A DNA stretch of 64,000 nucleotides, taken from FEN-1279 sp964400285 (lineage in GTDB: Bacteria > Bacteroidota > Ignavibacteria > Tepidaquicellales > Tepidaquicellaceae). The notes under the pieces are model-generated. The model had not been told where the DNA came from, did not search any database, and saw only the letters and a list, made by a program, of their open reading frames with translations. The translations under genes and the position numbers were made by a program. Shown piece by piece: positions 17,601-26,513 of this stretch (position 1 is the stretch's first letter; every line of letters begins with the position of its first letter). The stretch spans positions 417,422-481,421 of the forward strand of contig CAYNTK010000001.1 of assembly GCA_964400285.1 (NCBI GenBank), read 5' to 3'.

Positions 17601-18704
17601 ATGCCACTACGAGCAGGAATAGTAGGATTACCTAATGTTGGAAAGTCAACATTATTTAATGCACTAACAGAAACACAGAATGCAGAAGCATCAAATTATC
17701 CGTTTTGCACAATCGAACCAAATGTTGGAACTATAATAGTTCCTGATGATAAACTAAATGAACTGAACAAAATCTATAAATCACAAAAGGTTGTTCCAAG
17801 CACAATTGAGTTTGTGGATATTGCTGGACTTGTAAAAGGGGCTTCAAAAGGAGAAGGGCTTGGAAATCAATTTCTATCACATATTAGGGAAATAGATGCT
17901 ATTATTCATATAGTTAGATGTTTTGAAGATGAGAATATTATACACGTAAATAACAAAATTGATCCTGCATCAGATATCGAAATCGTTGAAACAGAACTGC
18001 TTTTAAAAGATTTGGAAACTCTGGATAAAAGGATTGATAAATTAAAGAAAAGTGTAAGAGTAGGAGAAAAGAATCTAAAACACGAATTAGATATTCTCGA
18101 AGGACTAAAATCACATTTGTTTCAATCTCGTCTTGCTCATTACTTTACAAAAGAACTCGACTCTGAAAGTAAAGAAATTATTAGACCGCTTCATTTATTA
18201 ACAGATGTTCCTGTACTTTATGTTGCTAATGTGGACGAAAAAAATGTATTAGGAAACGAATATTCGAAAATTGTAGATGAAATAGCTCAAAAGGAAGGGG
18301 AAAGGAGCTTAACTCTTTCAGTTCAGATAGAATCAGAAATAGCCAATCTTGAATTAAAAGAAGAGAAAATGATGTTTTTAAAAGACCTCGGACTTGAAGA
18401 ATCAGGGCTCAATAGATTAGTCAAAGAAAGCTATAAACTTTTAAATCTTATTACTTTTTTTACAGCTAATGAAAAAGAATTACATTCATGGACCATATTA
18501 AAAGGATTAAAAGCACAACAAGCAGCAGGAAAAATACATACAGATTTTGAACGTGGTTTTATTCGTGCTGAAGTGATAAAATACAGAGATTTAATAGAAT
18601 TAAAATCAGAATTAGCTGTTCGTGAAAAAGGTTTAATGCATGTAGAAGGTAAAGACTATGTTGTAAATGATGGGGATATTATGTTTTTTAGATTTAATGT
18701 ATAA
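17601..18704 (+). CDS. ychF: Redox-regulated ATPase/GTPase YchF (OLA1)
   Basis: 367 residues. G1 GLPNVGKST is at 9-17, NYPFCTIEPNVG follows, G3 is DIAGLVKGASKGEGLGNQFL, a coiled-coil insert spans about 125-165, and the C-terminal TGS-like domain ends FRFNV. All are YchF hallmarks. It binds ribosomes and hydrolyses ATP in better-studied relatives. A GAGGA Shine-Dalgarno-like sequence precedes the ATG. Its stop is only 3 bases from the convergent feoB stop and no terminator lies between them. Confidence 0.97.
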   Translation: MPLRAGIVGLPNVGKSTLFNALTETQNAEASNYPFCTIEPNVGTIIVPDDKLNELNKIYKSQKVVPSTIEFVDIAGLVKGASKGEGLGNQFLSHIREIDAIIHIVRCFEDENIIHVNNKIDPASDIEIVETELLLKDLETLDKRIDKLKKSVRVGEKNLKHELDILEGLKSHLFQSRLAHYFTKELDSESKEIIRPLHLLTDVPVLYVANVDEKNVLGNEYSKIVDEIAQKEGERSLTLSVQIESEIANLELKEEKMMFLKDLGLEESGLNRLVKESYKLLNLITFFTANEKELHSWTILKGLKAQQAAGKIHTDFERGFIRAEVIKYRDLIELKSELAVREKGLMHVEGKDYVVNDGDIMFFRFNV

Positions 18705-18707
18705 AAC

Positions 18708-20723
18708 CTATTGAATTCCCATTAATTTCAATCCATTAACTACTATAAAAGTAAGCAAATAAGCAACTGAACTAAAAGTTAAAACTTGTATAATTGGAAT
18801 TTTCCATCCCCCTGTTTCTTTTTTTATAATTGCTATAGTCGAAATACACTGAAGTGCAAAAACAAAGAAAACAATTAGTCCAATAGCTGTTGAAGTTGTG
18901 AATAGTTTTTCGCCTGTATTATCAATTTTTGCTTGTTCCATTTGATTTAAAATAGATTTTTGCAGTTCAACTTCATCTCTTTCTGTAACTTTTAAGATTA
19001 ATGCAAGAGAACTAACAAAAACCTCACGAGCAGCAAATGTAGCTATGAGAGAAACACCTATTCGCCAATCCATCCCAAGTGGTTTCATAATAGGTTCGAG
19101 AACTTTACCAATATTTGAGGCATAAGAAGTTGATATTCGTTCTGAATTAATTTTATTTTCGGTTTCTTGTTCTGTCAAATTTAAATTATCATTGATTTTC
19201 GGATTTGTATTAGGAAAATAAGTTAGAAACCATAATATAGTTGAGAATATCACAATAATTGGTCCAGCCTTTTTTAAATACTGATTTGCATTAACAAATG
19301 TATTTTTAAGCACGAATTTAAATTTGGGCATCCGATATGTAGGTAATTCCATTATAAATGAAGACTGAGAAGGTACTTTGAAAATTTTTGGAATAAATTT
19401 GTTCATTATACCCGATACTACTACCGAACTTACTATGCTGAATAAATAAATTGTTGCCAGAATAATTCCACTTTTAAAAGGACTTCCAGGGAATAGGAAA
19501 GCAACAAGCAGAGAGTAAACAGGAAGACGTGCACTACAACTAAGTAATGGGATAATAAAAATCGTTAATAATCTTTCTTTTTTGTTCTGTATTGTTCTTG
19601 CTGCCATAATAGCAGGAATTGCACAAGCAAAACCCGAAAGCATAGGAACAAACGAACGACCATTAAGACCAATTTTAGATAATGGTCTATCTACAAGCAT
19701 TGCTCCACGAGCAAGATAACCTGTATCCTCCAAAATGCCGATGATGAAAAATAGTATAAGAATTTGAGGGAGAAAAACAAGAACAGAGCCAGTTCCTGTT
19801 ATTAGTCCATTAGAAATAAAGTGAGAAAATATATTATCTCCAAGCCATATATTTACGTTGCTTGCTAAAAAAGAAAAGGCAAAGTCTATTAAATTCATTA
19901 GAGGAGCGGATAACCAAAAAATAGAAGTAAAAGTAAACGAAACAATTAAAACAAAAATTAATATTCCCCAATACTTATGCAATAATATCTTATCATATTT
20001 CAAAGTATTTTTGTCAGGCTTATTTCTTATAGATGCAGAATTTACAACTATTAATTGTTCATTGATTTTATTTATATCGACATTACGTTTAAATATTACT
20101 TCTTGTTCAATATTACCTGTGATTTTATAAATTTCCAGCAAGTCATTTTCTGTAAAAATTTTTCTGTTTATTATAGCAGGATTATCTTTTAATGTATGGA
20201 GATTTAATTTAATGCATTCTACAAGTTTATCTATTCCATTACCATTTCTACCGTCAACTTTTACTACATCGAATCCAAGCTTTTCCGATAATTTTTTTTT
20301 CGATATATCGTATCCTTTTTCATTCAAAATATCGGTCATAGTCAGCACTATAATAACTCTGAATCCCGATTGAATAATCTGCTCTACAAGAAATAAATGA
20401 CGAGAAAGCTGTGAAGCATCGACAGTTATTAAAACAAGGTCAGGAATTCCAAATTTAGGATGTGAGAAAAAAGATTCAACAGTTACATTTTCATCTGGTG
20501 AATTTGGTGTAAGACTAACTATTCCTGGAGTATCTAAAAGTTTTGCATTAATATCGTAAGTTTTTAAAAAATCGGAAGAAGAATATTCTACGGTGGCTCC
20601 TGGATAATTGACTGTTCTATAGTTCAGCCCGCTCAGATAGTTGAAAATTGTGGTTTTACCTGAATTCGGTGGACCTATTAGAGAGATTAATTTTGTATTT
20701 GTAATTATTTTTTTTACTGTCAT
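18708..20723 (-). CDS. feoB: Ferrous iron transport protein B
   Basis: 671-residue inner-membrane Fe(II) transporter. The N-terminal G domain has G1 GPPNSGKT at 17-24 and G3 DTPG at 64-67. The G4 position reads TMTD (128-131) rather than the usual NxxD, so the Asn is missing. The membrane part carries the two FeoB/gate repeats (GMLARGAMLVDRPLS-like YLARGAMLVDRPLSKIGLNG, and REVFVSSLA) and several helices up to the C terminus. It is transcribed after fur and feoA; a hairpin sits between feoA and feoB. Confidence 0.95.
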   Translation of the reverse strand: MTVKKIITNTKLISLIGPPNSGKTTIFNYLSGLNYRTVNYPGATVEYSSSDFLKTYDINAKLLDTPGIVSLTPNSPDENVTVESFFSHPKFGIPDLVLITVDASQLSRHLFLVEQIIQSGFRVIIVLTMTDILNEKGYDISKKKLSEKLGFDVVKVDGRNGNGIDKLVECIKLNLHTLKDNPAIINRKIFTENDLLEIYKITGNIEQEVIFKRNVDINKINEQLIVVNSASIRNKPDKNTLKYDKILLHKYWGILIFVLIVSFTFTSIFWLSAPLMNLIDFAFSFLASNVNIWLGDNIFSHFISNGLITGTGSVLVFLPQILILFFIIGILEDTGYLARGAMLVDRPLSKIGLNGRSFVPMLSGFACAIPAIMAARTIQNKKERLLTIFIIPLLSCSARLPVYSLLVAFLFPGSPFKSGIILATIYLFSIVSSVVVSGIMNKFIPKIFKVPSQSSFIMELPTYRMPKFKFVLKNTFVNANQYLKKAGPIIVIFSTILWFLTYFPNTNPKINDNLNLTEQETENKINSERISTSYASNIGKVLEPIMKPLGMDWRIGVSLIATFAAREVFVSSLALILKVTERDEVELQKSILNQMEQAKIDNTGEKLFTTSTAIGLIVFFVFALQCISTIAIIKKETGGWKIPIIQVLTFSSVAYLLTFIVVNGLKLMGIQ

Positions 20724-20754
20724 TTATTATGTAGTTTTTAGCCACAATATTCTC

Positions 20755-20787
20755 GATATCCTTTTAAGAGTGCAGCTTAAGGATATC
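20755..20787 (-). repeat. Stem-loop between feoA and feoB
   Basis: GATATCC (20755-20761) pairs with GGATATC (20781-20787), and TTAAG (20764-20768) with CTTAA (20776-20780), separated by a 2-base bulge. No U-run follows, so it is not a standard terminator. It could be an RNA processing or stability element that sets the FeoA:FeoB ratio. Confidence 0.55.
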
Positions 20788-20788
20788 A

Positions 20789-21013
20789 TTATTTTAGTTT
20801 AACATTTATACATTTTGCATCTGATTTACGAATTGCTATAAGAGTTCCTCTAATCGAAAGCTGTATTGGGTCTTTGAATAGGGAAGTATTTATTAATTCA
20901 ATTTCTTCTCCGGGTGTAAATCCGTATTCAAGTAATCTAAAGGAAGATGGATGTTTGCTATCGAGTGAATCAATCTTTGCTTTTTGTCCGAATTTTAAAT
21001 CAGCTGCGGTCAT
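20789..21013 (-). CDS. feoA: Ferrous iron transport protein A
   Basis: 74-residue SH3-like protein with the FeoA layout: short hydrophobic strands, RLLEYGFTPGEEIELIN and a final strand containing RGTLIAIRKSDA. It is cytoplasmic and thought to modulate FeoB. It sits between fur and feoB on the same strand, consistent with an iron-responsive operon. Confidence 0.92.
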   Translation of the reverse strand: MTAADLKFGQKAKIDSLDSKHPSSFRLLEYGFTPGEEIELINTSLFKDPIQLSIRGTLIAIRKSDAKCINVKLK

Positions 21014-21080
21014 TGTTCAGTATTCTTATTTAGACTAAATATAAATAAGATATGATATATTTTCAAGGAAGAATTTTATA

Positions 21081-21563
21081 TTATTTTTTTAAAGCAGTCG
21101 TTTTTTTCGATATTACCTTACAATTCTCACATTTGGCAGTATCTTTACAAACTGCAAAGACTTGCAAACTATGGTCAATGAGCTTCAAATCATACTTTTT
21201 ACAGGTTTTGGAAAGTAATTTTTCGATTTCATCATTTTCAAATTCGAGTATCATATTGCAGGAAGTGCATAGCATATGATAATGATTTCTTCTACCATAT
21301 TTTGTTTCGTATCTTGCTCGGTCTCCTTTGAAATTGTGTTTAGTTAAAATCTTACAATCACTCATTAATTCGAGAGTATTGTAAACAGTTGCTCTCGAAA
21401 CACGCATTAAATCTTTTCTCATTTTTAAATAAAGTTCGTCTGCATCGAAGTGTCCTTCCATATTAATTGCGGCATCGAGTATAAGAAATCTTTCATTCGT
21501 AATTCGATGTTTATTATCCTTAAGATATTTTATGAATGCATTTTTTATTTCTTCAGAAACCAA
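21081..21563 (-). CDS. fur: Fur-family metal-responsive repressor
   Basis: 160 residues. A winged-helix DNA-binding domain (RITNERFLILDAA, DADELYLKMRK, VSRATVYNTLELM) is followed by a dimerisation domain with HYHMLCTSC (CxxC at about 103-106) and a second Cys pair near CENC. This is Fur rather than Zur or PerR by context: the next genes are feoA and feoB. The start appears to be TTG at 21563, as no ATG lies near the N terminus. The C-terminal tail is lysine-rich. I see no clear Fur box by eye. Confidence 0.9.
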   Translation of the reverse strand: MVSEEIKNAFIKYLKDNKHRITNERFLILDAAINMEGHFDADELYLKMRKDLMRVSRATVYNTLELMSDCKILTKHNFKGDRARYETKYGRRNHYHMLCTSCNMILEFENDEIEKLLSKTCKKYDLKLIDHSLQVFAVCKDTAKCENCKVISKKTTALKK

Positions 21564-21680
21564 GATTGATTATGTTTAAAATTAAATTTCATATGTTAAA
21601 AGATGAACACATAAAATATTATTCATAAATTATTAATACTAAATTTTAATACTTAATCGAAAAAATTTCAGAATTCTAAT

Positions 21681-23006
21681 TTAAATATCTTTTATAATTT
21701 TATCAAGTATATCTATTCCTTCGTCTATGTTTTCTTTTTTAATAGTTATCGGAGGTCTGAATCTAATCGTTTTTTCTCCGCATCCAAGTATGAGTAAACC
21801 GTTTTTCATTGATTCTTTATGAATCTTATCTCTAATTTTTGCATCTTTGCAATCGAATGCACAAAAAAGACCGAGTCCACGTGGTGAAGACAATTTTTCG
21901 GGATACTTATTCGAAAGTTCTATAATCTTATTTAAAAGGTAATTACCCATTTTTTCACAATTTTCAACAAGTTTATCTTCTTCAATAATTTCTAGAATGC
22001 GTTTAAATCTAAACATATCTACAAGATTACCGCCCCATGTAGAATTAATACGTGTTGATTTATGAAAAACATTTTCTTCTATGTCATCCACTCTTGTTGT
22101 TGAAAGAATTCCGCAAACTTGTGTTTTCTTTCCAAAAGAAATTATATCTGGTTTGACGAAATGTTGATGAGCCCACATTTTCCCTGTCATCGCTATACCT
22201 GTTTGAACTTCATCAAAAATAAATAGCATTTCATTTTCATCACAAAGTTCACGAAGTTGCAGGAAAAACTCTTTTCTGAAATGATTGTCTCCGCCTTCTC
22301 CTTGTATAGGTTCAATAATTAATGCAGCAATATCATCCTTATTTTCATACAAAGCTTTTTTAATCTGAGATATTGCAGTATTCTCTGCATCAATTGTTTT
22401 CTTAAGGTTTTCTTCGTTAAGTGGGAAGTTAATTTTTGGATTTAAAATTCTTGGCCAATTGAATTTCGGGAAATACATTATCTTGTTTGGGTCTGTATTC
22501 GTTAGCGATAAACAATATCCAGACCTTCCGTGAAATGCATTTTGGAAATGGATTACCTGTGAACCTTTTTCTTCTTTATAGCCTTTTATAAAATTCTTTC
22601 GAACTTTCCAATCGAAAGCTGCTTTAAGTGCGTTCTCTACAGCAAGTGTTCCACCCTCTATGAAAAATGCATATTTAAAATAATCCGGTACGGCGACTCT
22701 GAAAAAAGTCTCAACAAATTCTGCCATTTCTTTCGGATAAACATCTGAAAGTGATGGTTTAGAAATTGCGACTCTGCCTATTTTTTTGATAAATTCTTCG
22801 TTGTTTAATTTAGGGTGATTCAGACCAAGCGGATTCGATGCGATGAATGTGAAAAAGTCAAGCAGTTTATTGTTTGTTCTAGAATCGAGTATATGTGATG
22901 TAGTTGACTTCTCCAAATCAATTGTAATGTCAAAACCGTCAACTAACATATGTTTTTTTAGTACTTCCTGTACTTCTTCGGGTTTAATAAAAATACCTTT
23001 ATTCAT
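21681..23006 (-). CDS. lat: L-lysine 6-transaminase (lysine epsilon-aminotransferase)
   Basis: 441-residue class III PLP aminotransferase. The LAT-specific blocks are EGGTLAVENALKAAFDWK, NAFHGRSGYCLSLTNTD, IIEPIQGEGGDNHFR and IFDEVQTG, with the PLP lysine in DIISFGKKTQVCG. It would convert L-lysine to 2-aminoadipate semialdehyde in lysine degradation; no partner dehydrogenase is next to it. A strong Shine-Dalgarno sequence (GGAGG, 6 bases before ATG) marks the start, which is unusual in this window. Confidence 0.9.
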   Translation of the reverse strand: MNKGIFIKPEEVQEVLKKHMLVDGFDITIDLEKSTTSHILDSRTNNKLLDFFTFIASNPLGLNHPKLNNEEFIKKIGRVAISKPSLSDVYPKEMAEFVETFFRVAVPDYFKYAFFIEGGTLAVENALKAAFDWKVRKNFIKGYKEEKGSQVIHFQNAFHGRSGYCLSLTNTDPNKIMYFPKFNWPRILNPKINFPLNEENLKKTIDAENTAISQIKKALYENKDDIAALIIEPIQGEGGDNHFRKEFFLQLRELCDENEMLFIFDEVQTGIAMTGKMWAHQHFVKPDIISFGKKTQVCGILSTTRVDDIEENVFHKSTRINSTWGGNLVDMFRFKRILEIIEEDKLVENCEKMGNYLLNKIIELSNKYPEKLSSPRGLGLFCAFDCKDAKIRDKIHKESMKNGLLILGCGEKTIRFRPPITIKKENIDEGIDILDKIIKDI

Positions 23007-23040
23007 AAAATCCTCCGATTATATAAATTTAAAATTTGTT

Positions 23041-24039
23041 TTATTTTACTTCTCCTATAATATGACTTTCTTCTTTATTTTTTGAAAGAAATGATTTAAA
23101 CTTATCGACATCATTTTTCGATATAATAAATACCAAACCTATGCCAAGATTAAATGTTTTTCTCATATCATTTTCTGGAACTCCACCTCTTCGTTGAATT
23201 AAATCGAATATATATGGTCTTTTCCACGAAGCCCAGTCAATCGATAGGGAAGTATTTTTTGGAATTACTCTCGAAGTATTTCCGACTACCCCACCTCCGG
23301 TAATATGAGAAATCGATTTGATATTAAACTTGTTTAAAGAACTCTGTATTATTTTTAAATATGATTTATGAACTTTTAAAAGTTCATCTATCAAAGTGTG
23401 CCCCAGTTCGGGAATATAATACTTCAATTTCCTTGTGTTAAATATCTTTCGCACAAGTGAATATCCATTCGTATGCAAACCGTTTGATTTCAAACCGATT
23501 AATACATCACCTTTTTTTACTTTCGAATAATTTACTATTTTATCTTTATCAACTATTCCAACTATTGCACCCGCAAGGTCAAAATCTTTTAAAGCATACA
23601 AACCCGGCATTTCTGCAGTTTCTCCTCCTATCAGGGAAAGACCGTTATTCCTGCAACCCCTTACAAGCCCTTTTACTATATCTACCGCATTTTTTTTAAT
23701 CAACTTTCCCATCGCATAATAATCGAGAAAATAAAGTGGTATAGCACCGCATACTGCAATGTCGTTTACGCAGTGATTCACAAGGTCTTCTCCAACAGTA
23801 TCGAACCTGTTAAATGTGGCAGCTAATTTGATTTTTGTCCCTACTCCATCTACACTCGATACAAGAACCGGATTTTTGAATTTTTTAAATTCCGGTTGGA
23901 AAAATGCACCGAAATTTCCAATTCCGCTTAAGACGCTCTTTGTAAAAGTACTCTTAACAAGTGGTTTAATTTTGTGGACAAAATCATCTGCCTTTTGGAT
24001 GTTAACTCCTGAAGATTTATATGATGTTTGCACTTTCAA
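23041..24039 (-). CDS. purM: Phosphoribosylformylglycinamidine cyclo-ligase (AIR synthetase)
   Basis: 332 residues. PurM converts FGAM to AIR with ATP in purine synthesis. Conserved blocks are YKSSGVNIQKADDFV, SSVDGVGTKIKLA, DLVNHCVNDIAVCGA, GGETAEMPGLY, SNGLHTNGYSLVR and HITGGGVVGNTSRVIP. The start is TTG at 24039. It is isolated from other pur genes in this window. Confidence 0.96.
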   Translation of the reverse strand: MKVQTSYKSSGVNIQKADDFVHKIKPLVKSTFTKSVLSGIGNFGAFFQPEFKKFKNPVLVSSVDGVGTKIKLAATFNRFDTVGEDLVNHCVNDIAVCGAIPLYFLDYYAMGKLIKKNAVDIVKGLVRGCRNNGLSLIGGETAEMPGLYALKDFDLAGAIVGIVDKDKIVNYSKVKKGDVLIGLKSNGLHTNGYSLVRKIFNTRKLKYYIPELGHTLIDELLKVHKSYLKIIQSSLNKFNIKSISHITGGGVVGNTSRVIPKNTSLSIDWASWKRPYIFDLIQRRGGVPENDMRKTFNLGIGLVFIISKNDVDKFKSFLSKNKEESHIIGEVK

Positions 24040-24108
24040 AACTACTTAAATTAAAGGTCTTATTCAATTCAGAAAAGAAGAATTTCAACCTTTTATTCTC
24101 TTTGAACA

Positions 24109-24819
24109 CTAAGATTTATGAATTTTATCTACTACCAACACAAATTCTCCTTTGAATTTCTTATCCGGTGAGATTTCGGATAACTTACTAAGAATTTTTT
24201 CAGCTGTTCCTCGTAACTGCATTTCATTATTCATAGTTAAGTTAATTCCGAGAAAGAGATTTCTATTTGGTAAATGTTTTGATAAGTCGCTTATTAGTGT
24301 GGTTAATCTATATGGTGTATCGAGTACTGTGAAAGTTCTTTCAATTTTTTTAATATCCTGCAATTCCTTTTCACGAATCTCTTTTTTTGGCGAAAGAAAG
24401 CCGAGATAATAAAATCTGCTTACATCGAATCCCGATAAAACAGTTGCTGCCAAAACAGAATTTGCTCCATGCAGAAATTCAACTTTTATATTAAATTCAA
24501 TACATTTTTCGAACAGCAATTTCCCCGGGTCTGCAAATAGAGGTGTACCGCAATCGGAAATTAATGCAACTTTCTTACCATTTAAAATTTCAAGTAAGAT
24601 TTTCTCCGTTTCTTCTGTTTCATTGTGCTCATTGAGTTGCAATAAATCTTTCTTAATCTCAAAGAATTTTAACAAACGAACAGCTTCTTTATATTCTTCG
24701 CAGACAATTATGTCGCATTCTTTCAGTGTTCTTAAAGCCCGAAGTGTAATATCCGCATAATTTCCTATTGGGGTTGTTACAAGGTATAAAATTCCTTTAT
24801 TTGTGTCCTGTACTTCCAT
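24109..24819 (-). CDS. rsmI: 16S rRNA (cytidine-1402 2'-O)-methyltransferase
   Basis: Tetrapyrrole-methylase fold SAM enzyme that methylates C1402 in the ribosomal P site. YLVTTPIGNYADITLRALRTL, ISDCGTPLFADPG and the HGANSVLAATVLSGF region are diagnostic. The frame is open nine codons further upstream, but AGGAGAAGGTGG just before the ATG at 24819 makes that the likely start, giving 236 residues that overlap the end of dut by 23 bases. Confidence 0.94.
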   Translation of the reverse strand: MEVQDTNKGILYLVTTPIGNYADITLRALRTLKECDIIVCEEYKEAVRLLKFFEIKKDLLQLNEHNETEETEKILLEILNGKKVALISDCGTPLFADPGKLLFEKCIEFNIKVEFLHGANSVLAATVLSGFDVSRFYYLGFLSPKKEIREKELQDIKKIERTFTVLDTPYRLTTLISDLSKHLPNRNLFLGINLTMNNEMQLRGTAEKILSKLSEISPDKKFKGEFVLVVDKIHKS

Positions 24820-25240
24820 ATCCACCTTCTCCTCGCGATGTATCACTTAGTTTTTCGGAAAAAACAAGTTCGACTTTTTCGTATTTACTTATTATCATTT
24901 GTGCAATCCTGTCTCCAAAATTTATTTCGAATGGTTCTTTCTCGTGATTTATTAATAGAACTTTTATTTCCCCTCTATAATCTGCATCAACCGTGCCCGG
25001 AGAATTTAGCACAGTTATTTTATGCTTTAGCGCAAGTCCGCTCCTCGGTCGAATTTGTGCTTCATATCCTTCTGGTAATTCTATTGTTAGATTTGTAGGA
25101 ACAAGGTAAGTACCTGATGGGGGAATAATGATTTTTTCCTTTGATGATGAACATAAATCCATTCCTGATGAATGCTCTGTCATATATTCGGGTATAACCG
25201 CATCTTTTGAACTGTCGAATTTTTTATAATATATTTTCAC
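24797..25240 (-). CDS. dut: dUTP diphosphatase (dUTPase)
   Basis: 147-residue trimeric dUTPase that hydrolyses dUTP to dUMP. The five motifs are visible: SSGMDL, PRSGLALKH, PGTVDADYRGE, FGDRIAQMI and the C-terminal P-loop-like RGEGGYGSTG. The start is GTG at 25240. Together with the dCMP deaminase at 4047 it feeds dUMP for dTTP synthesis. Confidence 0.96.
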   Translation of the reverse strand: MKIYYKKFDSSKDAVIPEYMTEHSSGMDLCSSSKEKIIIPPSGTYLVPTNLTIELPEGYEAQIRPRSGLALKHKITVLNSPGTVDADYRGEIKVLLINHEKEPFEINFGDRIAQMIISKYEKVELVFSEKLSDTSRGEGGYGSTGHK

Positions 25241-25317
25241 GGATTAAAAAAAAGAAAGACATCCCGCAGTTAATTTGGGATAACTTTTTAATTATATTTG
25301 TGCAAATAAACCTATAA

Positions 25318-25692
25318 TTAATATAGTAAAAAAACAAGCAAAGTTAGACCACCAATAATCACTTGTATTATTCCCAGCCACATGCCAACCTGTGCCATTG
25401 ATTTACCTGCTGGAGACGATCTTCCATCTCTAATAGCATTTAATTCCATCTTACCAACAATCCAAGCTGGTATTGCAGCAAATAGAAGACAACCAATCCA
25501 AGAAGCGATACCGAGAACCAAAGCCCATATAGCCGCTACACTTGCTTTATCCTGTGGTGTATATTGTGTCCCACCACTATAACTTGGAGGTGGAGGAGGT
25601 GGTGGTGGCATATAACCGGATGAAGATGGAGGTGGAGGCGGTGGAGGAGGTTGAAATCCACCATCTTGACTAAACAATACATTATTATTCAT
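25318..25692 (-). CDS. Proline-rich DUF4190-type small membrane protein
   Basis: About 124 residues. The N-terminal 40 or so are dominated by two runs of eight prolines. Two transmembrane segments follow (about 52-78 and 100-123) around a short loop (NAIRDGRSSPAGKSMAQVG) typical of DUF4190. The function is unknown; many relatives are accessory membrane proteins. The ATG at 25692 is preferred over an in-frame TTG two codons upstream. Polyproline runs normally need EF-P for translation. Confidence 0.8.
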   Translation of the reverse strand: MNNNVLFSQDGGFQPPPPPPPPSSSGYMPPPPPPPPSYSGGTQYTPQDKASVAAIWALVLGIASWIGCLLFAAIPAWIVGKMELNAIRDGRSSPAGKSMAQVGMWLGIIQVIIGGLTLLVFLLY

Positions 25693-25745
25693 AGACAATA
25701 ATTTTGGTTTATAAACTTCTGCTAATATATTACTAAATTATTAAT

Positions 25746-26513
25746 TTAAATAGTAAAAAATAAATTCATAATATTTTTGTATATATTCGATTCAAGTGAT
25801 TCGTATTCAATGCCCTTTATCTCGGCTAATTTTTGTAATGTGTATTTTAAATATGACGGCTCATTTCTTTTACCCCTAAATGGTTCTGGTGATAAATACG
25901 GTGAATCTGTCTCCGATAACATCCTCTCTATTGGTGTATTTTTTATAATATCAATATCTTTAAATTTTTTAAACGTTACATTTCCGCAGAATGATATATA
26001 AAAATTATCCAGATTTAAAATTTTTTCTAAATCTGATTCATCACCACTAAAGCAGTGAAATTGACCTTTTAGTTTACTATTATAATTCTGTTTTATTATA
26101 TCGATTGCTTCTTTTGTAGATTTTCTTGTATGAATTATAACAGGTAAATTTTTATCTTTTGCAAGTTCAATTTGCTCAATAAAAAAGATAAACTGCTTTT
26201 TGTTATAAGATGTATCCCAATAAAAATCCAGACCGATTTCTCCGATTGCAACAATTTTAGGGTGTTTTATAAATTCTTCGAGATATTTTATATCACCAGA
26301 ATCTGTTTCCTTAATATCGCCTGGGTGAAAACCTACTGCTCCATATATCATATTATTTTTATCACAGAGGGTAATAATTTTTTCTGATGTTTTTAAATCA
26401 ACAGCTGGGACTATTATGCGTTCAACACCAGATTCGATGGCTCTATCCAAAATACTGTCCATTTCTGATACTATATCGTCGTAAAAAAGATGAGCGTGGG
26501 TATCAATAATCAT
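25746..26513 (-). CDS. tatD: TatD-family metal-dependent hydrolase
   Basis: 255-residue TIM-barrel hydrolase. Metal ligands appear in DTHAHL (residues 3-8), the Glu of IGEIGLDFYW, HTRKS, FHCFSGD and SETDSPYLSPEPFRG. Family members act as 3'-5' DNases or similar. Its start overlaps the end of the purine nucleoside phosphorylase gene. Confidence 0.94.
   Translation of the reverse strand: MIIDTHAHLFYDDIVSEMDSILDRAIESGVERIIVPAVDLKTSEKIITLCDKNNMIYGAVGFHPGDIKETDSGDIKYLEEFIKHPKIVAIGEIGLDFYWDTSYNKKQFIFFIEQIELAKDKNLPVIIHTRKSTKEAIDIIKQNYNSKLKGQFHCFSGDESDLEKILNLDNFYISFCGNVTFKKFKDIDIIKNTPIERMLSETDSPYLSPEPFRGKRNEPSYLKYTLQKLAEIKGIEYESLESNIYKNIMNLFFTI

Noticed and set aside
24037..24044. CAAAACTA-like minus-strand promoter element (TAnnTTTG on the minus strand)
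   Set aside because: It overlaps the purM start codon, too close to serve as its promoter.
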